A stretch of 64,000 nucleotides of DNA. Source: Psychrobacillus lasiicapitis. Lineage in GTDB: Bacteria > Bacillota > Bacilli > Bacillales_A > Planococcaceae. Under the pieces are notes generated by a model that was given only the letters and a program-made list of their open reading frames with translations, searched no databases and was not told where the DNA came from. This document shows positions 53,895 to 63,881 of this stretch, in pieces. The first letter of the stretch is position 1; each line of letters opens with the position of its first letter. The stretch spans positions 190,117 through 254,116 of the forward strand of contig NZ_VDGH01000001.1 of assembly GCF_006861795.1 (NCBI RefSeq), written 5' to 3'. Made by a program: the position numbers and the translations under genes.

Positions 53895-55754
53895 TTGGCA
53901 AATGGTGTTAAACAAAAGAAAGTATCGATACAATGGCTTAAACTAAAAAGAAGGAAAAAGAACGATCAAATAACAAACAAAGATAATGCTTTGTCCCTCT
54001 TTAGGAAAGGTAAAAGGAATACTAAAAGACCTACCACAAAAACTAATTCAAATATCTTTCAGTCCATCCGTGGACGGGTCTTATTAATATTTTCAGTATT
54101 AATCATTATTTTAGTTTCCATGTTAGTTTTAACTTCTACTAAAATGTCTTCCTCACAAAAAGCGTTTGAAGTTTTTACAAATGTAGATATGAAAGAACAA
54201 ATGATGGTCAATAAAATCGCAACAGAAATAGCACAGCTTGCAAATGCAGAGCAAAGTTATGTCATCACAGGTAAAACAAATTATAAGACAACTTACAGAC
54301 AAAATAAAGATGCGATTGTTACACACTTAAAAGAATTGCATCAAACCTACAAAAACCGACCGGAGGAACTGCAAAAAATACAATCTATCGACCAATTTTT
54401 CATGACTTATCTACAATATTCGGAAAGAGTAATTGAACTAAGAGATTCACAAGGTATGGAAGCAGCGCAAAAAATTATTAACGCCGGTAATGGTAAAACG
54501 GCTATGAGTTATGTAGATGTACATATTGCCGCGATGAACGAATTACTAGCTAAAAATAATGCGGAACAAATCGCTCTATTAAAGAAAGAAAATAATAACG
54601 CACTTTATTTATTTATTGCTTTAACTGTGTTTTCCGTTCTTCTAACCTTATCATTTGGAATTTATCTTTTCTATTCAATTAAAAGAAGCACATACTCAAT
54701 TAATCGTTCCATATTAGAAATAGCACAAGCTGGTGGAGATTTAACGAGACGGGTGAAGATTCGTACGAAAGATGAATTTTCAGAAATTGCAGAAAGCACC
54801 AATACTTTAATTGGTTCCATTGCAGATTTAGTCAAACGAGTTAGTATGCTGACAGAGAACGTGTCCGCAAGTGGACAAGAGTTAATGGCTTCATCTGATG
54901 AAACAGCTGTAACGATTCAATCTATCGCGGACACGACAAATGAAATTGCTAGAGGTAGTGAACACACGATGCGCAGTATGACTGTTGCTATTCAAAAAAT
55001 GAATTCTTTAGAGGAAGCAACAAGATACTTGAACAGTGATGCCCAATCCGTAAAAGAAGCGACAGATCAAATGATTGAAGCTGCACAAAAAGGTAGCAAA
55101 TCTGTTCAGCACTCTTCTCAAGTAATGATGAATATTGAAGAAACAATGGCCAATACCTCTCAAACAGTAGAGGCGCTTGGGACTAAATCGTACGAAATTA
55201 CGTCCATCATTAAAACAATCACTGCAATTGCCGAACAAACAAATCTACTCGCATTAAATGCCGCGATCGAGGCTGCTCGAGCAGGAGAACATGGTAGAGG
55301 ATTTGCCGTAGTAGCAGATGAAGTACGAAAACTAGCAGAACAATCTCGAAACGCTGCGAAAGAAGTTACTGGAATTGTCACATCTATTCAAAACGAAGTG
55401 ATATCGATTGTTAAGCAAAATCATGAAGGAGTAGAGAATGTCATTAAAGGCGTGGAAGTGGCAAATGAAACAAACGCTTCTTTAGAACAAATTATGAAAC
55501 AGACAAATGATACGATTGCGATTATCGATAAAATGGTGAACCAAATTGGAGACACGCTTAACTTTAGCCAGGAGGTTGCAGCCTCTTTTGTAGAGGTTAC
55601 ACAAATTGCTGAAAATACAGCATCTAATACAGAAACTTCGGCTGCAGCAGCAGAACAAGGCTCCGCTGCAATGGAAGAAATCAATGCATCTGCTATTGAA
55701 CTTTCGCATCAAGCTGATGAGTTAAGAAAAGTTGTTAATGAGTTTAAGTTATAA
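53895..55754 (+). CDS. Methyl-accepting chemotaxis protein with helical sensor
   Basis: A 619-residue receptor. Basic N-terminal tail (Lys/Arg-rich, about 1-55), TM1 at about 60-80, an extracellular helical bundle sensor (about 85-235; CHASE3-like, with [15 protein letters not shown]), TM2 near 240-260, HAMP, then the coiled signalling domain with the tip [25 protein letters not shown]. Long basic tail is unusual for this family. Start at TTG 53895 with AAGAAGGGG upstream rather than three codons earlier. Confidence 0.88.
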   Translation: MANGVKQKKVSIQWLKLKRRKKNDQITNKDNALSLFRKGKRNTKRPTTKTNSNIFQSIRGRVLLIFSVLIIILVSMLVLTSTKMSSSQKAFEVFTNVDMKEQMMVNKIATEIAQLANAEQSYVITGKTNYKTTYRQNKDAIVTHLKELHQTYKNRPEELQKIQSIDQFFMTYLQYSERVIELRDSQGMEAAQKIINAGNGKTAMSYVDVHIAAMNELLAKNNAEQIALLKKENNNALYLFIALTVFSVLLTLSFGIYLFYSIKRSTYSINRSILEIAQAGGDLTRRVKIRTKDEFSEIAESTNTLIGSIADLVKRVSMLTENVSASGQELMASSDETAVTIQSIADTTNEIARGSEHTMRSMTVAIQKMNSLEEATRYLNSDAQSVKEATDQMIEAAQKGSKSVQHSSQVMMNIEETMANTSQTVEALGTKSYEITSIIKTITAIAEQTNLLALNAAIEAARAGEHGRGFAVVADEVRKLAEQSRNAAKEVTGIVTSIQNEVISIVKQNHEGVENVIKGVEVANETNASLEQIMKQTNDTIAIIDKMVNQIGDTLNFSQEVAASFVEVTQIAENTASNTETSAAAAEQGSAAMEEINASAIELSHQADELRKVVNEFKL

Positions 55755-55810
55755 GTAAAAGAGATACTCCCTTGAGTTCTTCTTTCTCTCGGAAAGTATC
55801 AAGAATATAT

Positions 55811-55849
55811 GAAAGAGCCTTCTAACATTAAAGAAGGCTCTTGTTTTTA
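55811..55849. terminator. Terminator
   Basis: AAGAGCCTTC / GAAGGCTCTT stem followed by GTTTTTAT; serves the chemoreceptor on plus and lies beside the stop of the minus-strand ATPase. Confidence 0.8.
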
Positions 55850-56406
55850 TTGTTAATTAATCGACTATTAGCAATATGTATAATTTGTTGGATTATCAAC
55901 TGCACTTCATTTTCATGGTTGATCGTTAACAAATGATCTGCTTCCCCTTCCATTGGGGCCATGACATCCTCACTTTGCTGCCGACGGAGGACTTCCTCAA
56001 AGGTTAACGCAGTTCTTAATACCGATGTGCCACGCTGGCTATTTTTAACTCGTTCTTTAAGTATTTCATTAGAGATATTAAAATTTACGATAATGCTAGT
56101 AAACTTTTTGGCATGAAAGTGTTCAAGTAATTGCAGTCTACCTTTTTGATTGCGATTGGAATTACTCAAAATGAGATGACAACCGGTCTCGTTAATCGCA
56201 TAATCAACAATAGTTTGCGTAATAGAATGTTTGATCTCGTTAGGTCCATTTTCAGGTAATAATTTTTCATAATAAGTGTGAAGAAATTCAGCGTGATTAT
56301 CTTGATCGATTACCAGTGAGTTCATCAGCTCATTTTCTAATGCCTTAGCAAATGTAGTTTTACCACTATGTGTTTTGCCTACTGTTAATATAACTAACCT
56401 ATTCAT
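55828..56406 (-). CDS. P-loop kinase-like ATPase
   Basis: A 192-residue protein with Walker A GKTHSGKTTFAK (10-21) and a lid-like segment LKERVKNSQRG; resembles AAA/zeta-toxin or polynucleotide-kinase folds that phosphorylate small molecules. Substrate unknown. GAGGGGAG precedes the ATG. No partner antitoxin, so probably not a toxin. Confidence 0.7.
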   Translation of the reverse strand: MNRLVILTVGKTHSGKTTFAKALENELMNSLVIDQDNHAEFLHTYYEKLLPENGPNEIKHSITQTIVDYAINETGCHLILSNSNRNQKGRLQLLEHFHAKKFTSIIVNFNISNEILKERVKNSQRGTSVLRTALTFEEVLRRQQSEDVMAPMEGEADHLLTINHENEVQLIIQQIIHIANSRLINNKNKSLL

Positions 56407-56518
56407 CTATGCAACTCCCCTCTTTCAATAATTCTTTTTGATTTTCCTAGCACAAAAGCGCTAAAGCTCCTGCCTCCGATCCAATTTAGCCCATGGGAAA
56501 GACAAATGGTATAACTCA

Positions 56519-57089
56519 CATAATAGGGAAACTGCGTTGTAAAGAGATACGGCAAAGGTAATTGATTTCCGCTCCAAGCGGACGCTTACCGCGGGGTCTC
56601 ACCTGTCCCGCTGTTCCCGCAGGTGTCGCCGCCTTGCGCTTCAATCAATAGAACTTGCTGACTAATCATAATTAAATGCAAAAAAGCTATTTAATTTATT
56701 TACAACTGTCCAGCAGTTTTTTACTTAGAATCATTTTATGTACAGTATAAATTATAGGAAAGGTTGCTATAAACCATTCAAGCAATGGCAGTTCCCAATA
56801 ATGGATAACAATCGCTAGATAGTATATCTTATTCCACTAATCAAAGGTTTTCACCCATAGAAAATGCAGCATAGTACTAAATTTAGTGTCTTATTATGGA
56901 GTAAATAGTAAACTATATTGGATTGTAGCGAAGGGGTGGCGACTCCGGCGGGAACAGTACGAGCTGAAAGCCCCGCAGGAGCGAAAGCTCCGAGGAGATG
57001 GAAGCCGTGCCCGCGGAAAGCGTCCACCCTGTAGCGGAAATCCAAGCGTCCACTTCATTCAACTCACTACCAAGCAGTTTCCATATAAT
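56519..57089. repeat. Composite repeat block B (tags and two GC-rich palindromes)
   Basis: No gene over the 1000-bp gap. Plus-strand tag ATAATAGGGAAACTGCG at 56520 and its inverted relative AAGCAGTTTCCATATAAT at 57072. Inside are GC-rich elements at 56561-56649 (starting GATTTCCGCTCCAAGCGGAC) and 56920-57043 (ending GCGGAAAGCGTCC... GTAGCGGAAATCC). Same design as block A. Confidence 0.65.
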
Positions 57090-57130
57090 ATGAAGTATTT
57101 CGCAACACTATCATTCAATTAATGATCAAA

Positions 57131-57200
57131 GACAATAATCACTCATTAAAAGCAACTAATTCTATTCGTAAAGCAATTAAATGAGCATAAGAGCAAGCAT
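57131..57200 (-). repeat. 21-bp-periodic TTGCT array 3 (inverted)
   Basis: AGCAA/GACAA at 57131, 57151, 57172 and 57192, spacing about 20-21 bp. Lies just outside block B. The sequence from here to msrB has no other feature. Confidence 0.5.
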
Positions 57201-57406
57201 TTCTTAAAATAACAAATTTACTTCAAGTGAGAGGCTGATAACTATCAATCACGATAAAATTAAAACATGCCACTCCTTATGCTACTTGGGAAAAAGTTAT
57301 CCACATGTCTAAGTCTTCTATAGTTTCCAAACCAACAAAAAAGTACAAAAAAGCAATGCTCTTTTGTACTTTCTTAGCAAATATTTGAGAAATACCTCAT
57401 GTTTCT

Positions 57407-57817
57407 TTAAAATAACTTCAAGTATTCTTCATAACCTTCTTCAACTAATTTGTCTTTAGGAACGAAACGCATCGAAGCAGAGTTTATACAGTAACGAAGT
57501 CCGGTCTCTTCTTTTGGTCCATCTGGGAAAACATGTCCTAAATGAGAATTGGCTGTTTTACTTCTTACCTCTACTCGTCTCATTCCGTGACTGTCATCGA
57601 ACTTTTCGACTACTTCCTGCTCTTCAATCGGTCTAGTAAAGCTTGGCCAACCGCAGCCTGCATCGTATTTATCTTTTGAATGGAATAATGGTTTACCTGA
57701 TACAATATCTACATAGATTCCTTCTTCAAAATGCTTGTCATACTCATTTTGAAATGGAGGCTCTGTTCCATTTTGTTGTGTTACGTAATATTGCATATCT
57801 GTTAGTTTTTCTTTCAT
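57407..57817 (-). CDS. msrB: Peptide methionine-R-sulfoxide reductase B
   Basis: A 136-residue MsrB. Motifs GCGWPSF near 75, HSHGMRR-like [20 protein letters not shown] and the nucleophile in [11 protein letters not shown] (near the C-terminus). The zinc CxxC pairs are absent, as in a subset of Gram-positive MsrB. Overlaps msrA by 4 bases, so co-translated; together they repair both sulfoxide epimers. Confidence 0.95.
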   Translation of the reverse strand: MKEKLTDMQYYVTQQNGTEPPFQNEYDKHFEEGIYVDIVSGKPLFHSKDKYDAGCGWPSFTRPIEEQEVVEKFDDSHGMRRVEVRSKTANSHLGHVFPDGPKEETGLRYCINSASMRFVPKDKLVEEGYEEYLKLF

Positions 57818-58338
57818 TTGAATACCTCCCGCATTTTCTCTACAAACGCTGCTCTTCCAGAACCGACAAAGTATCGATTATAGTGTGCTGGATTTTTCTT
57901 ATAATAGTCTTGATGGTAGTCTTCTGCTGCATAAAATGTGGAAGCTGGCAATATTTTCGTGGCAATTGGCACTGTGAATTTACCGGATGCATTTAGTGCA
58001 GCCTTCGTGTTTTCCGCTTTTTCTCGTTGTTCCTCTGAGTGATAGAAAACTGCTGTTTGATAGGAAGAACCGCGATCAAAAAATTGACCGTTGTCGTCTG
58101 TCGGATCGATATTCATCCAAAAGATTTCTAATAACTGATCATAAGAAAACTTTTCTGGATCGAATGTAATTTGAACTGCTTCATAATGTCCTGTTGCATT
58201 CGAGCACACTTGTTCATAGGTTGGATTCTCCACGTGACCGCCTGTATAGCCTGATTCCACTTTTTCTATGCCCTCATAAGAGTCAAAGGGCTTGACCATA
58301 CACCAAAAACAGCCTCCTGCAAAAGTAGCTTTTTCCAT
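57814..58338 (-). CDS. msrA: Peptide methionine sulfoxide reductase A (second copy)
   Basis: A 174-residue MsrA with GGCFWCM near the N-terminus, [19 protein letters not shown] and YHQDYY. It differs from the copy at 24.5 kb, so the two are separate paralogues. Paired with msrB; AGGTG precedes the ATG. Cytosolic repair enzyme. Confidence 0.95.
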   Translation of the reverse strand: MEKATFAGGCFWCMVKPFDSYEGIEKVESGYTGGHVENPTYEQVCSNATGHYEAVQITFDPEKFSYDQLLEIFWMNIDPTDDNGQFFDRGSSYQTAVFYHSEEQREKAENTKAALNASGKFTVPIATKILPASTFYAAEDYHQDYYKKNPAHYNRYFVGSGRAAFVEKMREVFK

Positions 58339-58349
58339 TGTTTAGCACC

Positions 58350-58922
58350 TCATTTCGATGGTATGACTATTTCTAATGTTATTATATCTTCCTCTAAATT
58401 CAACTCTTTTGCTCGCACGTGAACACCAGAGGACATCGGAATATTCGCTAGCTGAATATGTACTTCCTTTTCTGTAGGCATGACTACAATCCATTCGGGC
58501 AGGTCAATTGAATCGCGCATCAATTTTAACACAGCTTCTGGCTGCAGTTTCGCTTGACCTACTTCAAGGGAAGTTTGCTCTAATCTAATATTCCCCCCCT
58601 CTTCCACGTGCGGCTCAAAATACATTTTAATAGGAAAATTGAGTGAGAAGATGGTTAACTCAGAAGATAACACTATTTGATCATCGACCGTTAGTTGTAT
58701 AGGTAGTGGCTTGCCTTTCATAGCTTTTTTTAAATAAGTATTAGCGATTCCTTCAAAATCTTCTTTTGTTGCATGAACCGTTAAAACATTTCCCCCTGGG
58801 GCAGCTTTTGGCTCTTCTATTGGCATTGTTTCCGCTGGAGATGTTACCCAATATAGAAAAGTTCCTATACTTCCTAAAATAACAAGCAGCAACAAAAAGA
58901 ATGCGATCTTCCATTTATTCAT
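58350..58922 (-). CDS. ypmS: YpmS-like membrane protein
   Basis: A 190-residue protein with one N-terminal TM (about 5-27) and a beta-rich outer domain (QLTVDDQIVLSSELTIFS, IKMYFEP). Order ypmR-ypmS-msrA-msrB matches Bacillus. Function unknown. Preceded by ypmR with a 12-bp gap, so co-transcribed. Confidence 0.8.
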   Translation of the reverse strand: MNKWKIAFFLLLLVILGSIGTFLYWVTSPAETMPIEEPKAAPGGNVLTVHATKEDFEGIANTYLKKAMKGKPLPIQLTVDDQIVLSSELTIFSLNFPIKMYFEPHVEEGGNIRLEQTSLEVGQAKLQPEAVLKLMRDSIDLPEWIVVMPTEKEVHIQLANIPMSSGVHVRAKELNLEEDIITLEIVIPSK

Positions 58923-58934
58923 TTAAACAACTCC

Positions 58935-59741
58935 TCAAAACAACATTTCCCTATTTCGCTCATCAATTAAACCACATTCTCCTAAAGAATTGACTAAAGC
59001 TTCTTCAATGAGTTCATATCCTCTACTATTGGGATGAAAAAAGTCCGTATGATACACTAAATTAGCATTCGTCACAAAAAGTTGATCGATTGGTACAAAA
59101 CAAGCATTTACATCACTCTCGGCCATCGATTCAATGCTATTATTCCAATCTGCTAATATCTCATCCAACTCACTTTTTTCATCCGTTACAGCAGTAATAG
59201 GATTGTAAAGACCAAGAAGAATAATTGGGGCGCTACTATTAATCTCTCGAATTTCCTCTAATATTTGATCGTAATTTTTTTCAAACTTCACAAGTTCTTT
59301 ATCAAAAGCTTCTACACGAAGATTAAATAAATCCTTCTTCACTACTTTCATCATATCATTACCACCGATAGTTAGCGTAATAATATTCGCTTTTCGAAGC
59401 TGATGATCGATTTCTCCGGCTTTTAGCATTTTTAATAATTGATCACTACGACGTCCTCTTTTCGCAGTATTGGTTAAAACAACCTCTTCTATTCCTTTAT
59501 ACTGTGAAATTTCTTTTTGCAGTCGACCAATATAGCCTGCTCCTTGTAATTCGTCTCCCACGCCTTGCGTAAGTGAATCACCTAGTCCTACTAGCTCAAT
59601 CGTTCTGGGAAAAAAAGAAAAAGGAATCACATATTCCTCAAACAGCACCACTTCCCTTTCGGAGAAGCTTACTTCCTTTAACTCACTTGATGTACAAGCA
59701 GCTAGCATAAGTATACATAAAAAACTAACAAGATATTTCAT
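58935..59741 (-). CDS. ypmR: SGNH/GDSL lipoprotein esterase (YpmR-like)
   Basis: A 268-residue exported lipoprotein (lipobox LAACTS, Cys16) with an SGNH hydrolase domain: block I GLGDSLTQG (Ser near 53), block III GGNDMM, block V FHPNSRGY with the catalytic His. Likely acts as an esterase outside the membrane. First of the ypmR-ypmS-msrA-msrB run. Confidence 0.88.
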   Translation of the reverse strand: MKYLVSFLCILMLAACTSSELKEVSFSEREVVLFEEYVIPFSFFPRTIELVGLGDSLTQGVGDELQGAGYIGRLQKEISQYKGIEEVVLTNTAKRGRRSDQLLKMLKAGEIDHQLRKANIITLTIGGNDMMKVVKKDLFNLRVEAFDKELVKFEKNYDQILEEIREINSSAPIILLGLYNPITAVTDEKSELDEILADWNNSIESMAESDVNACFVPIDQLFVTNANLVYHTDFFHPNSRGYELIEEALVNSLGECGLIDERNREMLF

Positions 59742-59798
59742 TCTAAACCCCTTTATTTATGATTAAAGGCAGGGAATCTTCTTTTCCCTGCCTGATCA

Positions 59799-60638
59799 CT
59801 ATTCTGTCATATACATAAATCCAATAGCACCAGGACCTGTATGTGTACTAATTACAGGTGAGGTAAAAGACATTTGAATCTGCTTAAAACCAGATTCCTC
59901 AATTAGGTTCTTTAATGGAATAGCCATCGAAAATCCATTTGCATGGGAGATGCCTACCGCCTTTACAATTTTCCCTTTTGTGTCTTTTACAAATTCATTA
60001 AACAAATAATTGACCACTTGTTTATGGCTCCGTACTTTCGCTACAGGTGTATATTCACCGTCTGTTAAACTCGCAATCGGTTTAATGGAAAGTAAAGATC
60101 CTAGCATTGCTTTTCCTTTCCCGATGCGACCACCTTTAACCAAATTTTCTAACGTATCAACCACAACAAATAATTTTGTTTTGACACGAGCTTCTTCCAA
60201 TTTTTTTATAATATCTTCAACTGAATGATCATCTGCCGCCATCTTAGCTGCTTCCTCCACTTGAAAACCTAATGCAAACGAAATAAATTGGGAATCCATT
60301 ACCGTAACATCAGATGCAGTCATTTCAGCTGCGGCTTGGGCAGACTTCACCGTTCCGCTCATAGCTCCAGTCATATGAATGGAAATAATTCGATCTCCAT
60401 TGGCACCCAGCTCATCATATAGCTCTTTAAAAACACCCACTGGAGGCTGGGATGATTTAGGTAATTCATTGGAAGTAGCCATTTTTTCTAAAAACTCTTC
60501 TGGATGAATCGTAACACCATCTATATATGAGTCTCCGTCTATATGAATGGAAAGTGGCACAATGTGAATATTATATTGTTTGATCAGCTCGTTTGTTAAG
60601 TCAGCTGTTGAATCTGTTACGATATGTACTTTAGGCAC
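59799..60638 (-). CDS. DegV-family fatty-acid-binding protein
   Basis: A 279-residue protein of the DegV/FakB family: N-terminal TDSTADLTNEL, a helix-bundle around HMTGAMSGTVKSA, and the C-terminal pocket ending HTGPGAIGFMYM. Such proteins present fatty acids to the FakA kinase for phospholipid synthesis. GGAAGAG-like site before the ATG. Not tightly packed with its neighbours. Confidence 0.88.
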   Translation of the reverse strand: MPKVHIVTDSTADLTNELIKQYNIHIVPLSIHIDGDSYIDGVTIHPEEFLEKMATSNELPKSSQPPVGVFKELYDELGANGDRIISIHMTGAMSGTVKSAQAAAEMTASDVTVMDSQFISFALGFQVEEAAKMAADDHSVEDIIKKLEEARVKTKLFVVVDTLENLVKGGRIGKGKAMLGSLLSIKPIASLTDGEYTPVAKVRSHKQVVNYLFNEFVKDTKGKIVKAVGISHANGFSMAIPLKNLIEESGFKQIQMSFTSPVISTHTGPGAIGFMYMTE

Positions 60639-60735
60639 GCTATCTCTTCCTTCCTCTATACGTATTATTATAAGAAGAAGTACTGGCCCTTGTAAACTTA
60701 TTTAGTAGCGATATACTTCACTATATGAATAAAAG

Positions 60736-60778
60736 AAGGATATTTGAACAATTTGATGGAAATTGTTCAAATATCCCA
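60736..60778 (-). terminator. Terminator of thyA-dfrA
   Basis: GGATATTTGAACAATTT / AAATTGTTCAAATATCC, a 17-bp stem after dfrA; weak T-run. Confidence 0.65.
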
Positions 60779-60786
60779 ACGATTAA

Positions 60787-61275
60787 TTATTGGTTTTCCT
60801 TTTTTTCATACACCAAATACACATAATGAATCCCTTCGGCTGTTTCCATTTTTTCCGATGTGTCAACTAGGACCCACTCCTCACCATACGGCGGGAAAAA
60901 TGTGTCCCCTTCAAATGATTGCTCTATAAACGTCACATATAAGCGATCCGCTTTTGGCAAAATTGCTCGGAAAATTTGTTCCCCACCAATAATCATCACT
61001 TCTTCATGATAGGATTTTGCTAATTCTACGGCATCTGGCAAATTAGTTACTACTTCTGCTCCTTCCGCTTTGTAGGAAGGGTTTCTCGTAATAATTATAT
61101 TTTTTCGTCCTGGTAAAACGCGACCAATCGATTCGAACGTTTTTCTTCCCATGACGATTGCTTTACCCATCGTTTTTTCTTTAAAATAAGCAAGATCTCC
61201 CGGAATATGCCAAGGCATTTCATTATTAAAACCAATTACTCGATTAGGATCATGCGCTACGATTAATGAAATCAT
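60787..61275 (-). CDS. dfrA: Dihydrofolate reductase
   Basis: A 162-residue chromosomal DHFR (ISLIVAHDPNRVIGFNNEMPWHIPGD; catalytic Asp/Glu region near 27; NADPH motif GRKTFESIG). It regenerates tetrahydrofolate after thymidylate synthesis. Start at MISLIVAH with AAAGGGGAG upstream; frame starting 7 codons earlier lacks a site. Downstream of thyA by 26 bases. Confidence 0.95.
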   Translation of the reverse strand: MISLIVAHDPNRVIGFNNEMPWHIPGDLAYFKEKTMGKAIVMGRKTFESIGRVLPGRKNIIITRNPSYKAEGAEVVTNLPDAVELAKSYHEEVMIIGGEQIFRAILPKADRLYVTFIEQSFEGDTFFPPYGEEWVLVDTSEKMETAEGIHYVYLVYEKKENQ

Positions 61276-61301
61276 CTTAATCTCCCCTTTGTTCATTCAA
61301 G

Positions 61302-62246
61302 TTAAACTGCTATTGGTGCTTTTATACGTGGATGCGGGTCGTACCCTTCAATTTTAATATCTTCTATTTCATAATCATAAATCGACTCTTTCTCATCCGA
61401 TAAAGAAAGTCGCGGTAACGATCTCGGTGTTCTTGCTAACTGAGTTTCCACTTGCTCCATATGATTCGCATATAAATGGGCATCTCCAAGTGTATGTACA
61501 AATTCTCCTACTTCTAAACCACATTCTTTAGCGATAAGGTGCGTTAGTAGAGCATAAGAAGCAATATTAAAAGGAACACCTAAAAAAACATCCGCACTTC
61601 GTTGATACAATTGGCATGACAATTTTCCATTCGCTACATAAAACTGCATAAACGCATGACACGGAGGTAAAGCCATCTCCTCTACTTCTGCTGGGTTCCA
61701 AGCAGTGATAATATGTCTTCTTGAATCCGGATTTACTTTGATCTGTTCAATTACTGTTTGCAATTGATCGATCGTTTCTCCATTTTTAGCTGGCCATGAT
61801 CTCCATTGTCTGCCATAGACTGGCCCTAGATCGCCAAACTTCTCCGCAAATTGTTCATCTTCTACTATTTTAGTACAAAATATCTTCATTTGCTCGTCCA
61901 CAATAGCTTTAAAATCTGGATCCTTTGCCGCACGCACCCCAAAATTCGTCATATCCGGCCCCGTGTAGCTATCACTTTCCACCCATTTCTCAAACGCCCA
62001 TTCATCCCAAATATGATTATTTGCTTCAATCAAGGTTTTTACGTTCGTATCCCCTTTTATAAACCATAATAATTCACTAACAACTAAGCGAAAAGCAGTC
62101 TTTTTCGTCGTAAGTAGCGGAAATCCTGCGGCTAGATCAAATCGCATTTGATAACCGAAGACGCTCTTTGTACCAGTTCCAGTTCGATCTCCTTTTTCAG
62201 TACCGTTTTCCATGATGTGTTTACATAACGTTAAGTATTGTTCCAT
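61302..62246 (-). CDS. thyA: Thymidylate synthase, ThyA with insertion
   Basis: A 314-residue classical ThyA. Catalytic Cys in [12 protein letters not shown], dUMP phosphate Arg in [20 protein letters not shown]. It carries the ~50-residue insertion after residue 85 seen in Lactobacillus casei-type enzymes ([20 protein letters not shown]). The ATG is preceded by GAGGTAC. Together with dfrA it makes dTMP. Confidence 0.95.
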   Translation of the reverse strand: MEQYLTLCKHIMENGTEKGDRTGTGTKSVFGYQMRFDLAAGFPLLTTKKTAFRLVVSELLWFIKGDTNVKTLIEANNHIWDEWAFEKWVESDSYTGPDMTNFGVRAAKDPDFKAIVDEQMKIFCTKIVEDEQFAEKFGDLGPVYGRQWRSWPAKNGETIDQLQTVIEQIKVNPDSRRHIITAWNPAEVEEMALPPCHAFMQFYVANGKLSCQLYQRSADVFLGVPFNIASYALLTHLIAKECGLEVGEFVHTLGDAHLYANHMEQVETQLARTPRSLPRLSLSDEKESIYDYEIEDIKIEGYDPHPRIKAPIAV

Positions 62247-62342
62247 TTATGTACCTCATTTTCTTTTATATACTTCCCTTTAGTATAACAAAAAATGCTC
62301 TTGAAAAAAGAGCGTTTCGTTCTTTCTGCTCCTCCAAAAACA

Positions 62343-62372
62343 AAAAGAACGCCTAGTGGACGTTCCTTTGTT
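62343..62372 (-). terminator. Terminator of the 62.4-kb gene
   Basis: AGGAACGTCC / GGCGTTCTTTTT arms on the minus strand, just after the stop codon. A second small stem (GCTCTTGAAAAAAGAGC) lies at 62296. Confidence 0.65.
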
Positions 62373-62378
62373 AATATC

Positions 62379-62618
62379 TTATTTGTTTTTAAGATAGTCC
62401 ATACCTTGCTCTGTAATTGCTAAAACTAGGTTATTTGACCCTTGTCCGCTATCTTTGGCATATTCCTTTTCGATAAGGTATTCAATGGCTTGTTTACTAT
62501 TTGGATCAGTATTTACCATTGTTTTAGGTATGGTATAACTTCCCCCATTATTAGCAAAATGATAATCATATAGGCTTTGTAACAAAATATCAGAAAGTTT
62601 ATTTATTTCTGCGTTCAC
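62379..62618 (-). CDS. Unrecognised small winged-helix-like protein
   Basis: A 79-residue protein. Pattern of helices followed by SNNLVLAITEQGMDYLKNK resembles the wing of a small winged-helix domain; no known family recognised. GTG start 62618 with GAGGAGGGG 6 bases upstream. Single-gene unit. Confidence 0.6.
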   Translation of the reverse strand: MNAEINKLSDILLQSLYDYHFANNGGSYTIPKTMVNTDPNSKQAIEYLIEKEYAKDSGQGSNNLVLAITEQGMDYLKNK

Positions 62619-62812
62619 GAATAACCCCTCCTCTAAAAACAATATACAACACCTGAAGAAATAATTCTCTATTTTCGCTTACTACCTATATTATTCCAAA
62701 GTTATCGATGTTAGTACTTTATTATTTCTACCTAATTATGATTAATCTAGTCTAACCATTTATTTGAGTAGAGCTTTGGGTTTGGCTTACTCTAAGTAAG
62801 CTTTTATTTTAA

Positions 62813-62895
62813 GAATTGGTTGCTTTTATGCTAATTTTAGTTGCTCTTCATATAGATTGGATTGCTTTCAATGACGAGTTGGTTGCCCTTTTCCA
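62813..62895 (+). repeat. 21-bp-periodic TTGCT array 2
   Basis: TTGCT at 62820, 62841 and 62862 and TTGCC at 62883, exactly 21 bp apart. The start AGAATTGGTTGCT and the end GTTGCCC plus CCATTT also match array 1 (AGAATTAGTTGCT; GTTGCCC...CCATTT). The rest of the 393-bp gap shows nothing else. Confidence 0.65.
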
Positions 62896-62996
62896 TTTTC
62901 TAGAGGCATTGATGCAAAAATATCGTTCCTTACACTACTTGAAAAAAATATTTACCTATTTAAATTTAAATCTTATATAGTTAGTTTCCTAACCAA

Positions 62997-63027
62997 TAAA
63001 AAACACTCATTTATAAAATGAGCGTGG
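62997..63027 (-). terminator. Terminator of ypjP
   Basis: GCTCATTT / AAATGAGTG-type stem with six T on the minus strand. Confidence 0.7.
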
Positions 63028-63035
63028 GTGGTATT

Positions 63036-63620
63036 TCAGGATAACCATTTAGGTGGAGTATTTTTCGACCAGAAAATCTCGCCTAATGCATAATGTTTCG
63101 AATAATTATCTTCCGCTAGGTGATAATGAAAGTTGAAGTAATATCCGTCCTGCGGTTTTTTGTCGGTTCTTACGTGGAAACGGATGAAATCTTTTCTGGT
63201 TTCTTCATTGTAAATATGAAAGATTTTTTCATGGTATTCTCCTGAAGGCTGTTCAGTAATAGATAGCTTTGCAGCTTTTTCGCCTTCTACTTTTGCGATA
63301 GTTGTATCTATTACTTCTTGCATTCTTGGGAAAATGACATCGTCAAATTCATCTTGTATAACTGGTCCAATTCGATTGCCAAACTTTATGTATGCCTGTT
63401 CTCTAGCTGCTAATGAAATCGTTTCACTTAAATTTGGTGAATCAAGGGAATCAATAAACGATACTTGATCAAATTCACTCGTATTCGCATCTGAAGCAAT
63501 AGATTTCGTTGGATTTTTGTTGTCTAACAGTTGCTCCCATATAAGATGGTTAGGAGATATAAGACCAAATGTTAAGAAAGCGACGGTAATAATAATCGTC
63601 TTTTGTAACCACTTTTTCAT
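63036..63620 (-). CDS. ypjP: YpjP-like membrane-anchored protein
   Basis: A 194-residue protein with one N-terminal hydrophobic segment (IIITVAFLTFGLIS), then a soluble domain containing HLIWEQLLD, REQAYIKFGNRIGPVIQDEF and HYALGEIFWSKNTPP. It lies upstream of thyA-dfrA as in Bacillus subtilis. Function unknown. Confidence 0.75.
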   Translation of the reverse strand: MKKWLQKTIIITVAFLTFGLISPNHLIWEQLLDNKNPTKSIASDANTSEFDQVSFIDSLDSPNLSETISLAAREQAYIKFGNRIGPVIQDEFDDVIFPRMQEVIDTTIAKVEGEKAAKLSITEQPSGEYHEKIFHIYNEETRKDFIRFHVRTDKKPQDGYYFNFHYHLAEDNYSKHYALGEIFWSKNTPPKWLS

Positions 63621-63771
63621 CAGTTATCACCTTCAATTTTGACCAAATTTCTAAAGCATATTTGTATTAATAACGATTTTAAGAACAAAAGGTTTCTTCT
63701 TCTATGTATTCATTGTACAATAAAATATGTAGACATACAGTAGCTTTTTTAAAGTAAGGAGGAAAGTCACT

Positions 63772-63849
63772 ATGAATGCAGATTTAATTATTGGTATCGG
63801 ATTTTTATTTTTATTAGGATATTTAACTTCTCTTAACTTTACGGACTAA
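63772..63849 (+). CDS. 25-residue single-span membrane peptide
   Basis: A complete small gene below usual annotation limits: AAGGAGGA 9 bases before ATG, 25 codons (MNADLIIGIGFLFLLGYLTS and a short tail NFTD), then an intrinsic terminator at once. The core is one transmembrane helix. It could be a subunit-stabilising peptide of a membrane complex or a toxin-like peptide. Function unknown. Confidence 0.6.
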   Translation: MNADLIIGIGFLFLLGYLTSLNFTD

Positions 63850-63881
63850 AAAAAGCTGTCATAACTGACAGCTTTTTTATA
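63847..63881. terminator. Bidirectional terminator
   Basis: AAAGCTGTCA / TGACAGCTTT stem with A- and T-runs between the small membrane peptide gene and the minus-strand gene entering the window. Confidence 0.88.

Noticed and set aside
55828-56406. Zeta-type toxin
   Set aside because: Walker A and fold would allow it, but no adjacent epsilon-like antitoxin gene is present.
56851-57122. Opposing frames in the GC-rich element of block B
   Set aside because: Both are by-products of the palindrome; Arg/Gly/Pro-rich and without start signals.
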